Positions 42,229 through 51,580 of a DNA stretch of 64,000 nt are shown here, in pieces; position 1 is the stretch's first letter; each line of letters opens with the position of its first letter. Made by a program: the position numbers and the translations under genes. Under the pieces are notes generated by a model. That model was given only the letters and a program-made list of their open reading frames with translations, was not told the origin of the DNA and ran no database searches. This DNA is from Glutamicibacter halophytocola (lineage in GTDB: Bacteria > Actinomycetota > Actinomycetes > Actinomycetales > Micrococcaceae). The stretch is taken from NCBI RefSeq assembly GCF_001302565.1, contig NZ_CP012750.1, positions 496,001 to 560,000 on the forward strand, in the 5' to 3' direction.

Positions 42229-43472
42229 GCACCGGCAATGAACCCGTAGACCTCGAAACCCATCGCGCGCGGTTGCTTGCGCAGATTGCGCCGCTGGCCC
42301 CGCAAAGCATCGAGGTCTCTGGCGGCTTTGCCGCCCTGCACGGCGCGGTGCTGGCTGAAGATGTCGCCTCCGCGCACCCGCTGCCGCTGTGGGACAACTC
42401 GGCCATGGACGGCTATGCGGTGCGCTCGGTCGATACCGCGGCAGCGCCGGTTGCCTTGGAGGTGATCGGCGAAGTTCCGGCCGGCAGCGGCTGGGACCCG
42501 AAGCTCGAACCGGGCCAGTGCGTGAAGATCATGACTGGTGCCCCGATTCCGACGGATGCCGATGCGGTGGCGCGCATCGAGGATACCTCGGCGGCCATTG
42601 GCGGCTGGGATGTGGACACCGTGCAGGTCAACGTGCAGGTGCCGCCGGGCAAGGATATCCGGCGAAGCGGCGAGGACAAGGCCGCAGGGGACCTGATGGC
42701 CTACGCCGGCGAGACGCTGAGCGCAGCCAGGCTTTCGGCCCTGGCCGCCGCCGGTGCCAGCACGCTGGTGGTGCGCACCGCGCCCAGGGTGGCCGTGCTG
42801 GTCACTGGGGCGGAATTGCGTGCCTCTGGCGAAGATCTTTCGCGCGGGCAGATCCCGGAAACCAATTCGCTGCTCATGGCCGGCCTGCTGGCCGAATCCG
42901 GCATCCAGGCAGCCACGGTGGTGCACTGCGTGGATGACATCTGCGCGGTCCGCGAACAGCTCGATATCCTCGGCGCCACCCATGATGCCGTGCTGAGCAC
43001 CGGAGGCGTTGGCCCCGGCGCCTATGACGTGATGCGCCAGGTTCTGGAGGCCGAACCGGGGGTCCAGGCGGCCCGGGTGAAGATCCGACCGGGGCAGCCG
43101 CAATGCGCCGGTCGATTGGAATCCGGCGCGATGGTCTTCGCGCTGCCCGGCAACCCGGTCAGCGCAGCGGTCAGCTTCGAACTGTTCGTGCGCCCCTGCC
43201 TGCGCGCCATGCAGGGCCACCGCGAAGTGCTGCGCCCCACCCTGCGGGCGGTGGCCGCCGTGGGGTGGAAAGCCGCGGCCGGGCGCATGCAGGTCATTCC
43301 CGTGGTTTTCCAGCACGGGCCGACGCTGCGTTGCGCCCCGGCGGTCCAGGCCAGCAGCATTTCCCACTCGGTCGGCGGCTTTGGAGCGGCCCAGGGGTAC
43401 GCGCTGGTTCCGGCCGGAGCCACGCAGATCAACCCCGGCGATGAAGTCGAGGTTCTGAGGATGATTCCATGA
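42225..43472 (+). CDS. moeA: Molybdopterin molybdotransferase MoeA, copy 2
   Basis: A 415-aa MoeA with LPLWDNSAMDGYAVRSVD, VKIMTGAPIPTDADAVARIEDT, VAVLVTGAEL, LSTGGVGPGAYDVM and MVFALPGNPVSAAVS. It differs from copy 1 (24080-25312) at the catalytic loop: GGVGPGAYD here against GGISAGAYE there, so this copy keeps the Asp but lacks the Ser. Paralogous MoeA proteins in actinobacteria may serve different enzymes or steps. It overlaps mobA by ATGA. Confidence 0.92.
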   Translation: MSTGNEPVDLETHRARLLAQIAPLAPQSIEVSGGFAALHGAVLAEDVASAHPLPLWDNSAMDGYAVRSVDTAAAPVALEVIGEVPAGSGWDPKLEPGQCVKIMTGAPIPTDADAVARIEDTSAAIGGWDVDTVQVNVQVPPGKDIRRSGEDKAAGDLMAYAGETLSAARLSALAAAGASTLVVRTAPRVAVLVTGAELRASGEDLSRGQIPETNSLLMAGLLAESGIQAATVVHCVDDICAVREQLDILGATHDAVLSTGGVGPGAYDVMRQVLEAEPGVQAARVKIRPGQPQCAGRLESGAMVFALPGNPVSAAVSFELFVRPCLRAMQGHREVLRPTLRAVAAVGWKAAAGRMQVIPVVFQHGPTLRCAPAVQASSISHSVGGFGAAQGYALVPAGATQINPGDEVEVLRMIP

Positions 43473-44050
43473 GCCCCGATTTCGACGCGCTCGTCCTCGC
43501 CGGCGGCCGCGGCACCCGGCTGGGCGGGGTGAACAAGCCGGAACTGCTGCTGCACGGGCAGCGACTGGTCGACCGCGTCATCCATGCCGCCCGCCACGCA
43601 GGTGCTGTCCGCGTGGTCGTGGCCGGCGAAAGGGCCAGCGGAGCCCTGGCTGATGCGGTATTGCGCGAGGATCCGCCCTTTGCCGGTCCGCTGGCTGGCA
43701 TCGCCGCTGGGATCGGGGCAGTGCAAAACCCCTGGTGCCTGATCTTGGCCTGCGACCTGGAGCATCCCGAGGCGGTCGTCCAAGTCCTGCTCGATAACCT
43801 CGATCACCGGGCCTCCGACGGATTGGTGTTGCGCGATGCCCACGGCTATGCGCAATGGCTCGCCGGCTTCTACCGCACGGCCGCCGTTGCCCAAGCCTGC
43901 GCCGAACTTGGCGATCGGCTGGTCAATGCCCCGGTGCGCGCGGCGCTGGGCCAACTGGATTTAGCCGACCTGCCGGTGGATGATGAGACCACCAACGACA
44001 TCGATACCAAGCAGGCGCTAGAACGCGCCCGCCGCGACGAAAGGAACTGA
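43469..44050 (+). CDS. mobA: Molybdenum cofactor guanylyltransferase
   Basis: A 193-aa nucleotidyltransferase. ALVLAGGRGTRLGGVNKPELL is the GTP-binding LAGGxxxRxG...K motif, PLAGIAAGI and CLILACDLEHP follow (the last in the position of the metal-binding Asp), and NDIDTKQAL closes the fold. It attaches GMP to Mo-molybdopterin to form the MGD cofactor. It ends one base before the DUF6457 gene. Confidence 0.9.
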   Translation: MSPDFDALVLAGGRGTRLGGVNKPELLLHGQRLVDRVIHAARHAGAVRVVVAGERASGALADAVLREDPPFAGPLAGIAAGIGAVQNPWCLILACDLEHPEAVVQVLLDNLDHRASDGLVLRDAHGYAQWLAGFYRTAAVAQACAELGDRLVNAPVRAALGQLDLADLPVDDETTNDIDTKQALERARRDERN

Positions 44051-44051
44051 C

Positions 44052-44324
44052 ATGGCTGTGCATTTGCCTCCCGAAGCACTGAACGAATGGCTCGAAGCCG
44101 CGACCCGGGAGCTGGGCCTGGACGCGACCGAGATCGACATCGCCACGGTCTTGGACGTCGCCAAGCACGTGGCCCACGAAGTCGCCCGCCCGGCGGCACC
44201 CTTGAGCACGTTCCTGCTCGGCGTCGCTTTGGGCAGTGCAAAGGGCGATCTGCCCGGCCTCGCTCAACAGCTGGTCACTCGTGCCCACTCGTGGTCCGAC
44301 GATCACCCGGAAAACGACGCCTAA
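44052..44324 (+). CDS. DUF6457 domain protein, molybdenum-cofactor-linked
   Basis: A 90-aa helical protein: PPEALNEWLEAATRELGLDA, VLDVAKHVAHEVARPAAPLSTFLLGVALG. This small domain is often encoded next to, or fused to, MobA in actinobacteria, and here it directly follows mobA. Its role is unproven; a partner role in MGD formation is inferred. Confidence 0.82.
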   Translation: MAVHLPPEALNEWLEAATRELGLDATEIDIATVLDVAKHVAHEVARPAAPLSTFLLGVALGSAKGDLPGLAQQLVTRAHSWSDDHPENDA

Positions 44325-44386
44325 TGCGGACAGGTTTTCGAATTACCCACGTCCGCTGTTGAATTAGTTGTTGTGGATAATCCCTG

Positions 44387-44420
44387 TTGTTCCGGGGTTA
44401 TCCGGCGTATACTGGATATA
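44387..44420 (+). promoter_or_regulatory. Promoter of the DUF222/HNH gene, probably leaderless
   Basis: TATACT at 44408-44413 is an excellent -10 element and ends only 6 bases before the ATG at 44420, so transcription should start at or next to the start codon. A weak -35 (TTGTTC, 44387-44392) lies 15 bp upstream. GGATAATCCC and GGGGTTATCC flank a 9-base loop just upstream and form an imperfect dyad that may bind a regulator. Confidence 0.55.
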
Positions 44421-45874
44421 TGTTCGAAGACAATGGAGTGTTCGGTAGTAATTTCGAAGACGCGATTCCAGTGGGAACCGGCTTCGCTAATGCTCCTTGC
44501 CTTTCTGAAAGCGATCTGTCATTTATCAACGTGGCACTCACTGAGGATGATCCGACCCTGAGCGTCATAGCACTTCAGAAAATCGAGTCCCAGGCTGCCT
44601 TCCTCGCTTCAGTTCAAGCCCGCCTTGCAGCTCATTTGGATATTACTCAGGGCGGGACTGTTGACGGTCCGGTGACTGCCAAGCAGCGGGGGATGGCCCA
44701 CCAGGTGGCAATGGCCCGTCGTCGCTCACAAAATGCCTCTGTCGCCTATGTGCGTCGCATGCATTTCTTGATAGCTGACTTGCCGTATCTTTTTTCGCGC
44801 TATCAGCATGGCGACTTCAGCGAAAAGTTGGTTATGGCCATCCTGGCCCCGCTGGAAGAGATGAGCAGGTCGGAACGCCGGGAGTTTGATAGCTTTTTTG
44901 CCAGTGCTCCCGCCATGTTTGACACGGCATCCGTCAACGAAGCCCGCGACCTTGCACAAAAAGCTGTTGACGAAGTGCGTGGTGAAAATCGCGATGAAGA
45001 TATTGACCGCAAGGCAGAACATCGTGGAGTGTCCTTCTTCAAGGGAAAAGACTGCGTCAGGCTGAGCGCCGGACTTCCCATTGAAGTGGGAATTGCCGTA
45101 GAAGCATCGCTTGAGCATGAAGCTCAGCAGTTGAAGAATGCTGGCGACGAACGCTCCATCGCCCAGCTCAAAGCAGATCTTTTAGTTTCCAGGCTGACGG
45201 GGCATCCGGCGGATAAGCCATTGCCAATTAAACTTCACGTAAATCTCGTGATGACGGATATGGCTCTGTTGATGGACGGAAAAGAGCCGGCTTCAATGCC
45301 CGGCTATGGCACCGTTCCAGCACAGTATGCACGGCGCCTGATTGAAAATTATGGCGAGATCGATGATTGCGCACCGATTTCAGAACTTGCTGCATTGCGT
45401 CGCAGAATCAGGGCCTACCCGATGATCCGGCGGCTCTATACGTTGCCTGGTGCGCAGGATTTGGTCGCCATGGATTCCAAAGAGCGGCTCTTCAAGGGGT
45501 CGCTGCGCAAACTTTTGCAATTACGGGACCCGTACTGTCGCACACCATATTGCAACAACAAGCCCCGCCACGCAGACCACGTTCATCAGCACAGCAAGGG
45601 CGGAAAGACCTGTTGCGTCAACGGATGCATGAAATGCGCTTTCTGTAATTTGGCCAAAGAGGCCCCGGGCTGGACCGAAGAAGTTGTTCAGGAGAATCCG
45701 CACAAGATCAGAATTCATCCTCCAGGGAGCGTCACCTACGAATCTTCGCCTCCGCCAATAACTGGTCTAGCAAGAATGGACGAGTCGCTGACCAGACGGA
45801 TCAATAAGCGGACGAAGATCCCGGAAACCCCTCGGAACGTCCGCATCATTCGAATCTTCCCTGAAGCATCCTGA
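44420..45874 (+). CDS. DUF222/HNH endonuclease domain protein
   Basis: A 484-aa protein with the long helical DUF222 region (about 60-330) and a C-terminal HNH motif: RDPYCRTPYCNNKPRHADHVHQ, then KGGKTCCVNGCMKCAFCNLAKEAPGW. Proteins of this build are abundant, often multicopy, in actinobacteria; the nuclease role is inferred from the HNH residues and no biological role is settled. The gene has its own strong -10 element and seems to be translated from a leaderless message. AT content and codon use are slightly unlike the preceding mod operon. Confidence 0.85.
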   Translation: MFEDNGVFGSNFEDAIPVGTGFANAPCLSESDLSFINVALTEDDPTLSVIALQKIESQAAFLASVQARLAAHLDITQGGTVDGPVTAKQRGMAHQVAMARRRSQNASVAYVRRMHFLIADLPYLFSRYQHGDFSEKLVMAILAPLEEMSRSERREFDSFFASAPAMFDTASVNEARDLAQKAVDEVRGENRDEDIDRKAEHRGVSFFKGKDCVRLSAGLPIEVGIAVEASLEHEAQQLKNAGDERSIAQLKADLLVSRLTGHPADKPLPIKLHVNLVMTDMALLMDGKEPASMPGYGTVPAQYARRLIENYGEIDDCAPISELAALRRRIRAYPMIRRLYTLPGAQDLVAMDSKERLFKGSLRKLLQLRDPYCRTPYCNNKPRHADHVHQHSKGGKTCCVNGCMKCAFCNLAKEAPGWTEEVVQENPHKIRIHPPGSVTYESSPPPITGLARMDESLTRRINKRTKIPETPRNVRIIRIFPEAS

Positions 45875-45932
45875 TTCCGTAAAGCGGAGGATGTCACTTC
45901 GCGGTGCCGCACGCGCTGTAAACTCGAGAACT

Positions 45933-46475
45933 ATGGCTATCGGCGCGACTATGCACACTTTTGAAGTTCAACTTGCTGATGTAGATCGCGGGGTTTACGA
46001 GGATCTGTCTCTGCGCGTGGCGCAGCATCCTTCTGAAACCGATGCCTACATGATCACGCGCGTTCTGGCTTACTGCTTGGAATACGAAGAAGGGATCACC
46101 TTCTCGGCCGGTGGCGTATCCACGGGCGAAGAGCCAGCGATCCTGGTCAAGGATCTGACTGGGCTGATCACGGCATGGATTGAAGTAGGTGCGCCGGATG
46201 CACAGAGGGTTCACCTTGGCAGCAAACGAGCAGACCGCGCGGCCATCTACACTCACCGGGATCCTGCCAAGCTGCTTTCGGCCTGGCGGGGCAAAACCAT
46301 TCACCAAGCTGAAGATATTCGCTTTCGATCTTTTGATTCCGTTTTCATTGATGAGGCGGTGCGCTGCCTAACCCGCAGAAACACAATGTCCGTTTCGGTG
46401 ACCGAAGGCCAGATCTATCTTGAGCTGAATGGAACGAATTTGGAGACGCAATTCAGCGAACACGCTATTGAGTAG
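45933..46475 (+). CDS. YaeQ family protein
   Basis: A 180-aa YaeQ protein: TMHTFEVQLADVDRGVYEDLSLRVAQHPSETDAYMITRVLAYCLEYEEGI and the middle segment WIEVGAPDAQRVHLGSKRAD. The fold is related to PD-(D/E)XK nucleases, but the cellular role is unknown. ATG at 45933; the 42 bases of open frame before it are not supported by the family start. Confidence 0.88.
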   Translation: MAIGATMHTFEVQLADVDRGVYEDLSLRVAQHPSETDAYMITRVLAYCLEYEEGITFSAGGVSTGEEPAILVKDLTGLITAWIEVGAPDAQRVHLGSKRADRAAIYTHRDPAKLLSAWRGKTIHQAEDIRFRSFDSVFIDEAVRCLTRRNTMSVSVTEGQIYLELNGTNLETQFSEHAIE

Positions 46476-46572
46476 TAAACATTAATCTCTGCTTCAACTG
46501 ACCTTGAGGTGGAGGTCATGCGCGCGCGGAAGCATGGCTGGTGTTCATCAACAACACCAAAGGAAATCCACC

Positions 46573-47775
46573 ATGAAACTGCGCAACATCACCCTCGGGG
46601 CAGCAGCCCTCTGCCTGGTTGCCGGAGTTAGTGCACCGGCAGCAGCAACGGAGATTGAGTCATCGGATTCCGGCCCTTTGGTCATTGGGCACCGTGGCGC
46701 TGCAGGTGTAGCACCGGAGAACACCTTGGAAGCCATCAAGGCCGGAAGCCAGTCGGGTGCCGAATTCATCGAAATCGATGTCCAGCTTTCCAAAGACGGC
46801 GTCCCGTTCATCTTCCATGACGGAACTCCGGCCCGAACCACAAATGTTGAAGACGTGTTCCCAGAACGTGCTAACGATCCGATTACTTCGTTCACCTGGG
46901 CTGAATTGCAGCAGCTGGACCCCGGCTCGTACTTCTCAGCCAGTTTTGCCGGTGCCAAGATTCCGCACTTCGATGATGTTCCCGGCGCATTGGCTGGCCA
47001 GACCGGCGTGTTCATCGAGATCAAGGACCCCGCGAAGTCCCCTGGAGTCGAACAGGTAGTCGCTGACGCTCTGGCTAAGAATGGCCAGTGGAAGTCCTTG
47101 CTGGAGTCCGGAAAGATTGAAGTTCTTGGTTTTGATGCGGCCTCCAACGAACGTTTCGCCCAGCTGGCCCCTGAGGTGCCATTGCAGCAGCTGACCGGAA
47201 CCGTTCCCTCGTCGCAGGAACTGGAGCACTACGCAACCTATGCTGATGCTTTCGGCACCAGCTACCGCACTCTCGACGCGGCCGGGGCACAACGCGTGAA
47301 GGATGCCGGCCTGGGGCTGGGCGTCTACACGGTCAACGCTCCTGAAGCGGCCGACGAAGCCATGGCTCTGGGCGTCGAGCGCATCACCGGGGACTTCCCG
47401 CAGCAGATTGATCGACACCTCGAAGGGCAGAAGGTCTTCCCCGCAAACAACGGCGTGCTGATATCGGATGCCGTCAACGATGTGCCAGGCAGCGATGTCA
47501 CCCCGGAAAACGGCGAACACGTCATCGTGGAGAACACCAGCCAGCGCACCATTGACGTCAGCGGCTACCTGATTCGCGATGCGGCCAATAACAAGCTGCA
47601 GATCGGCGAAGGCTACGAGCTGGCACCGGGCGCGAAGCTGCGTGTGTACTCCGGACCAGGCACCAACAGCGATGAAGCGTTCTACGTTGACGGAGCAGGC
47701 GTGCTGAACAACGACGGCGACTCGCTGGCGTTGTGGAATGCCAAGGGCAAGCTCACCGACCTTTTCGCAAACTAG
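46573..47775 (+). CDS. Secreted glycerophosphodiester phosphodiesterase with lamin-tail domain
   Basis: A 400-aa exported protein: signal peptide (residues 1-29, ending APAAA), then a GDPD domain with VIGHRGAAGVAPENTLEAI, FIEIDVQLSKDGVPFIFHD, and FIEIKDP, the metal and acid-base residues. From about 295 there is a lamin-tail-like (LTD) beta-domain with YLIRDAANNKLQIGEGYELAPGA. It should release glycerol 3-phosphate from deacylated phospholipids or teichoic-acid-like polymers outside the cell. It ends 24 bases before a bidirectional terminator. Confidence 0.9.
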   Translation: MKLRNITLGAAALCLVAGVSAPAAATEIESSDSGPLVIGHRGAAGVAPENTLEAIKAGSQSGAEFIEIDVQLSKDGVPFIFHDGTPARTTNVEDVFPERANDPITSFTWAELQQLDPGSYFSASFAGAKIPHFDDVPGALAGQTGVFIEIKDPAKSPGVEQVVADALAKNGQWKSLLESGKIEVLGFDAASNERFAQLAPEVPLQQLTGTVPSSQELEHYATYADAFGTSYRTLDAAGAQRVKDAGLGLGVYTVNAPEAADEAMALGVERITGDFPQQIDRHLEGQKVFPANNGVLISDAVNDVPGSDVTPENGEHVIVENTSQRTIDVSGYLIRDAANNKLQIGEGYELAPGAKLRVYSGPGTNSDEAFYVDGAGVLNNDGDSLALWNAKGKLTDLFAN

Positions 47776-47799
47776 TGCGCATCTGGTTCTAGGCAAAGC

Positions 47800-47834
47800 A
47801 AAACCCCGGAAATCCAAAGGATTTCCGGGGTTTT
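47800..47834. terminator. Bidirectional rho-independent terminator
   Basis: AAAACCCCGGAAATCC (47800-47815) pairs perfectly with GGATTTCCGGGGTTTT (47819-47834) around a 3-base loop. The flanking A and T runs make it work in both directions, for the glycerophosphodiesterase gene on the plus strand and tRNA-Ser on the minus strand. Confidence 0.92.
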
Positions 47835-47837
47835 CAT

Positions 47838-47928
47838 TGGCGGTGACGGTGGGATTTGAACCCACGGTACGGGGTTACCGTACACAACATTTCGAGTGTT
47901 GCACCTTCGGCCGCTCGGACACGTCACC
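47838..47928 (-). tRNA. tRNA-Ser (anticodon CGA)
   Basis: The minus strand reads GGTGACG...CGTCACC as a 7-bp acceptor stem, an anticodon arm CAACA-CTCGAAA-TGTTG with anticodon CGA, a long variable arm (ACGGTAACCCCGT), the T-arm GTGGGTTCAAATCCCAC, discriminator G and an encoded CCA. Length with CCA is 91 bases. It reads UCG codons. Confidence 0.97.
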
Positions 47929-48022
47929 AGACCTGATAACTCTATACCGAACCAAAGGTGAATACAAAAACGAGAGCGCGATAATCGCCCTGAAGTGGCT
48001 CGAAACACACAAATGGGGGCGA

Positions 48023-48499
48023 TTAGCCGCGTTTTGCCTTGAAAAATTCGCGCAAGAGTTCGGCGCATTCCTGCTCTTTGACCCTCGAATAGACTTCGAC
48101 CCAGTGGTTCAAGCGCGGTTCGCGCACGATGTCGAACACCGATCCACAGGCTCCGGCCTTTTCATCCCAGGCACCAAAAACAAGTTTGGGGATGCGAGAC
48201 AGGACGATTGCGCCGGCGCACATGGCGCAGGGCTCCAATGTGACCACTAGTGTGCAGTCGGCCAGGCGCCAACCGTCGTCTTGGCCGCGTTCTTCCAAGG
48301 CCCGCACCGCATGGCGAATGGCGACCACTTCGGCATGGGCGGTGGGGTCTTTGATCGCTTCGCGCTCATTGCGCCCGGTGGCCAGCACACGGCCCTCGGG
48401 GGAGATGACCACCGCGCCGATCGGCACGTCGTCGGTGGCCAGCGCCGCGCGCGCCTCGTCCAAAGCGAGGTCCATCCAGGCATCGTATTCGTGCACCAT
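48023..48499 (-). CDS. tadA: tRNA-specific adenosine deaminase TadA
   Basis: A 158-aa zinc deaminase: [33 protein letters not shown] (HAE with the catalytic Glu), [11 protein letters not shown] (zinc Cys pair), and [18 protein letters not shown]. It converts A34 to inosine in tRNA-Arg(ACG). It is divergent from upp and faces tRNA-Ser on the same strand. Confidence 0.93.
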   Translation of the reverse strand: MVHEYDAWMDLALDEARAALATDDVPIGAVVISPEGRVLATGRNEREAIKDPTAHAEVVAIRHAVRALEERGQDDGWRLADCTLVVTLEPCAMCAGAIVLSRIPKLVFGAWDEKAGACGSVFDIVREPRLNHWVEVYSRVKEQECAELLREFFKAKRG

Positions 48500-48646
48500 A
48501 GTGCTTTTACTCTACGTGCTTTCGGGCGTCCAAGGCTGGCCGTGGCGCGCAATTCCTGTTTCCTTGGGCACACCAAACTCGTTGGACAGCGGAATTTCGG
48601 GCGCTTTCCTCGATTCGCCCGCCGGTGTGCTGATAGATTTCTACTT

Positions 48647-49294
48647 ATGCGCGTACAGGTAGTCGACCACCCGCTGGTGGCACACAAGGTATCGGTTCTT
48701 CGAGATAAGAACACCCCGTCTTCGATCTTCCGCCAGCTGACCGATGAACTGGTCACCCTGCTGGCTTATGAGGCCACCCGCGAGGTGAAGACCGAAAGCG
48801 TCCAGGTCCAGACCCCGGTCGCCACCACCATCGGCACTGCCATTGCCAAGCCAACCCCGCTGGTTGTCCCCATCCTGCGTGCCGGACTGGGCATGCTCGA
48901 AGGCATGACGCGCCTGGTCCCCACCGCAGAGGTCGGCTTCCTGGGCATGGCCCGCAATGAGGAAACCCTGGACATCATCACCTACGCGGATCGCGTGCCC
49001 AACGACCTGACCGGCCGCCAGGTCTTCGTGCTGGACCCGATGCTGGCTACCGGCGGCACCCTGGCCGAGGCGATCAAGTTCATTTTCGATCGCGGCGCCG
49101 AGTCCGTAACCTGCATCTGCCTGATCGCGGCCCCTGAGGGCGTCGCCCGCCTGGAAGAAATCCACGGCGACGACAACCGCGTGCACGTAGTGCTCGCTTC
49201 GCTGGATGAGAAGCTGAACGAGAAGTCCTACATCATTCCAGGCTTGGGCGATGCCGGTGACCGCCTGTACGGTGTCACCCCGCCTATCGCCTAG
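48647..49294 (+). CDS. upp: Uracil phosphoribosyltransferase
   Basis: A 215-aa UPRTase: [56 protein letters not shown] (PRPP loop) and the C-terminal [14 protein letters not shown] [15 protein letters not shown]. It salvages uracil to UMP. No Shine-Dalgarno sequence is seen before the ATG at 48647, and TAGATT lies 9-14 bases upstream as a possible -10, so the message may be leaderless. The open frame from 48281 is a tadA shadow. Confidence 0.95.
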   Translation: MRVQVVDHPLVAHKVSVLRDKNTPSSIFRQLTDELVTLLAYEATREVKTESVQVQTPVATTIGTAIAKPTPLVVPILRAGLGMLEGMTRLVPTAEVGFLGMARNEETLDIITYADRVPNDLTGRQVFVLDPMLATGGTLAEAIKFIFDRGAESVTCICLIAAPEGVARLEEIHGDDNRVHVVLASLDEKLNEKSYIIPGLGDAGDRLYGVTPPIA

Positions 49295-49325
49295 CAAGCA
49301 CCAGGCAATAGCCCAGAGGCTGCGG

Positions 49326-50843
49326 TTACTTGACCGCGGCCTCTGGCGTTTTCGGCCCAGTTTCCTCGCCGGCTAGCGGCAGGCGAACCTCGAAGACGGT
49401 ATTGCCGGGCTCGGAGCTCACGGAAATGCTGCCACCGTGCGCTTCGACGATGCTCTTGGCGATCGGCAGTCCCAGCCCGGTTGTTCCATCGGAACCGGAG
49501 CGCGCCTTGTCGGCACGGGTGAATCGCTCGAAAACCTTCGGCAGGAACTCTGGGGCAATGCCTTCGCCGGTGTCGTGCACCTCAAGCACCGCCTCATCGG
49601 TCTCGTCGTCCTGGTCCACCGTCACGGTGACCGTATTGCCAGCAGAGGTGTGCTTGCGCGCGTTGGCCAGCAGGTTGGTGATCACCCGGCGCAGCGAGGC
49701 TGAGTCGCCGAAAACCATGGTCTGCTCGGCGCAGCACTCGAATTCCCAGTGATGGTCGCTGGCGGTCAGCTTGAAGTCCTCGGTGATGTCGGCGGTGAGC
49801 ATGCCCAAATCAAGCCTGCTGCGCTTGAACGAATTTTCTTCGTCCAGTCGTGCCAACAGCAATAGATTCTCCACCAGCGACCCCATCCGGCTGCTTTGCT
49901 GCAAGACCCGGTCGATCGAGCGCTGGCCGTCAGGGGAGAAGTGCTCGGTGGCGGAGAGCAGCTCGGTGTAGCCGCGAATTGAGGACAACGGGGTGCGCAA
50001 TTCATGCGAGGCATCGGCGACAAACTGGCGCATCTGGGCCTGCGACTTTTCGCGAGCGGTCAGCGCCGTGGAGACGTTGCTGATCATGGCGTTCAGCGCG
50101 TTGCCGACATTGCCGACTTCGGTTCCCGGGATCGCATCCGCGGAAGGGACCCGCTGGGTCAGCGCCACCTTGCCCGAATCCAGGTCCTCGGCAGCAACGG
50201 ATGCGGCCACGGAGGCCACGCGCTTGAGCGAGGCCAGCGAGCGGGAAATCAGCCACGAGCCGGCCAATCCGGCGCCGGCGATCAGGATCAGGGCGATAAA
50301 CAGCGTCAGCCAGGCCATGCCGCGCAGGGCCAGGTCGGTGCCATGCAGCGGCAAGCCGACGATCAGGATCCCGTTGGAGCCCGAATCCTTGACTGCGACC
50401 AGGTAGTAGTCGCCCACGGTCAGATGGGCCCGTACCGGATGGAAATTATCCTTGTCGGGATGCAGGTCGCTGAGTTCAAGGTCCACCATCGGGATGGCAT
50501 CTTCCTGGCTCAGCTGCTGCCGCTCGCCGGTGCGCTCGTCGAGCACCCCGCCGTTGAAGACATATTTGTCGACAAAGCGCGCGGTCAGGGTGCCGGCAGC
50601 CTGGCCCGGGGCATCCAAGCGGGAGTTCACCGCGGGAGCGCCCTGCGAATAATTCAGTGCGCGCTCGGTGGTCAGACGCAGCTGGCTATTGAGCTGGTCC
50701 ATCAGGGTCTGGCGCATGCCGGCGTTGTACAGCAGGCCGAGCAGCACGGAGACCGCGGTGAGCGAGGTCAACAGGATGAGCAGGAGCTTGCGCTGCAAGG
50801 AATGCGGCGAGCTGACCTTGGTGCTGGGGGAGAAAAAGCTCAT
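49326..50843 (-). CDS. Two-component sensor histidine kinase
   Basis: A 505-aa membrane kinase. One membrane segment lies at about 19-40 and a second at about 177-200, around an extracytoplasmic sensor of about 135 residues. A HAMP linker is followed by the HisKA site VADASHELRTPLSSIRGYTEL (H280), the N box NLLANARKHTSAGN, DTGEGIAPE and GTTGLGLPIAKS. It is coupled to the response regulator by a 4-base ATGA overlap. The signal is unknown. Confidence 0.92.
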   Translation of the reverse strand: MSFFSPSTKVSSPHSLQRKLLLILLTSLTAVSVLLGLLYNAGMRQTLMDQLNSQLRLTTERALNYSQGAPAVNSRLDAPGQAAGTLTARFVDKYVFNGGVLDERTGERQQLSQEDAIPMVDLELSDLHPDKDNFHPVRAHLTVGDYYLVAVKDSGSNGILIVGLPLHGTDLALRGMAWLTLFIALILIAGAGLAGSWLISRSLASLKRVASVAASVAAEDLDSGKVALTQRVPSADAIPGTEVGNVGNALNAMISNVSTALTAREKSQAQMRQFVADASHELRTPLSSIRGYTELLSATEHFSPDGQRSIDRVLQQSSRMGSLVENLLLLARLDEENSFKRSRLDLGMLTADITEDFKLTASDHHWEFECCAEQTMVFGDSASLRRVITNLLANARKHTSAGNTVTVTVDQDDETDEAVLEVHDTGEGIAPEFLPKVFERFTRADKARSGSDGTTGLGLPIAKSIVEAHGGSISVSSEPGNTVFEVRLPLAGEETGPKTPEAAVK

Positions 50844-51580
50844 GCCGCCGGCTTCAGCACATAGCCGACGCCACGCACGGTATGGATCATTGGCTCTGCA
50901 TCAACGTCGATCTTCTTGCGCAGATAGGAGATGTAGAGTTCGACGATATTCGCCTGGCCGTCGAAGTCGTAGTGCCACACGTTATCGAGGATCTGCGATT
51001 TGGACACCACGCGCCGGGCGTTGCTCATCAGGTAGCTGAGCAGGTCGAATTCTGTGGCGGTCAGCGAGATATCGCGACCAGCCCGGGAGACATCATGCGA
51101 ATCCATATTCAGCACCAGATCCCCTACTACCAGTTCGGCGGTATCCGCGGCGGCTGCCCCGGAGCGCTCAACCAGGCGGTGCAAGCGGATCAGGACTTCT
51201 TCGAGGCTGAATGGCTTGGCCACGTAGTCGTCGGCCCCCGCGCCGAGCCCTTCGATGCGATCTTCCACCGCATCCTTGGCCGTGAGGAAGAGGACCGGGA
51301 TCTCGGGGAAATGGGTGCGGACCTTGCGCAGCACTTCTGGGCCATCAAAGCCTGGCAGCATCCAGTCCAAAACGAGGACGTCCGGTGCCAGCGAGCGCGC
51401 GGTGGCTACAGCTTCCGGGCCGTCATGAGCCATGGTGGCTTCCCAACCGAGCATGCGGGTTCCCATGGCGACCAGTTCGGCCAGCGAGGGTTCGTCGTCA
51501 ACGACGAGGACTTTGATGGGGGTGCCGTCGGGATGGGTGAGGCGGGGCAGCTGCGAAGGTGAAAACCGGGATTCATTCAT
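50840..51580 (-). CDS. OmpR/PhoB family response regulator
   Basis: A 246-aa protein. The receiver domain has VLVVDDEPS, the phosphoacceptor D72 in VLVLDWMLPG, the conserved LTAKD and the Lys in YVAKPFS. A C-terminal winged helix shows SLTATEFDLLSYLMSNARRVVSKSQIL and IVELYISYLRKKIDVDAEPMIHTVRGVGYVL. First gene of the two-component operon; its promoter must lie in the 616-bp region upstream. Confidence 0.93.
   Translation of the reverse strand: MNESRFSPSQLPRLTHPDGTPIKVLVVDDEPSLAELVAMGTRMLGWEATMAHDGPEAVATARSLAPDVLVLDWMLPGFDGPEVLRKVRTHFPEIPVLFLTAKDAVEDRIEGLGAGADDYVAKPFSLEEVLIRLHRLVERSGAAAADTAELVVGDLVLNMDSHDVSRAGRDISLTATEFDLLSYLMSNARRVVSKSQILDNVWHYDFDGQANIVELYISYLRKKIDVDAEPMIHTVRGVGYVLKPAA

Noticed and set aside
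41472..43367. 631-codon minus-strand open frame across modC and moeA2
   Set aside because: Composition is typical of an antisense shadow; modC and moeA on the other strand carry all catalytic motifs.
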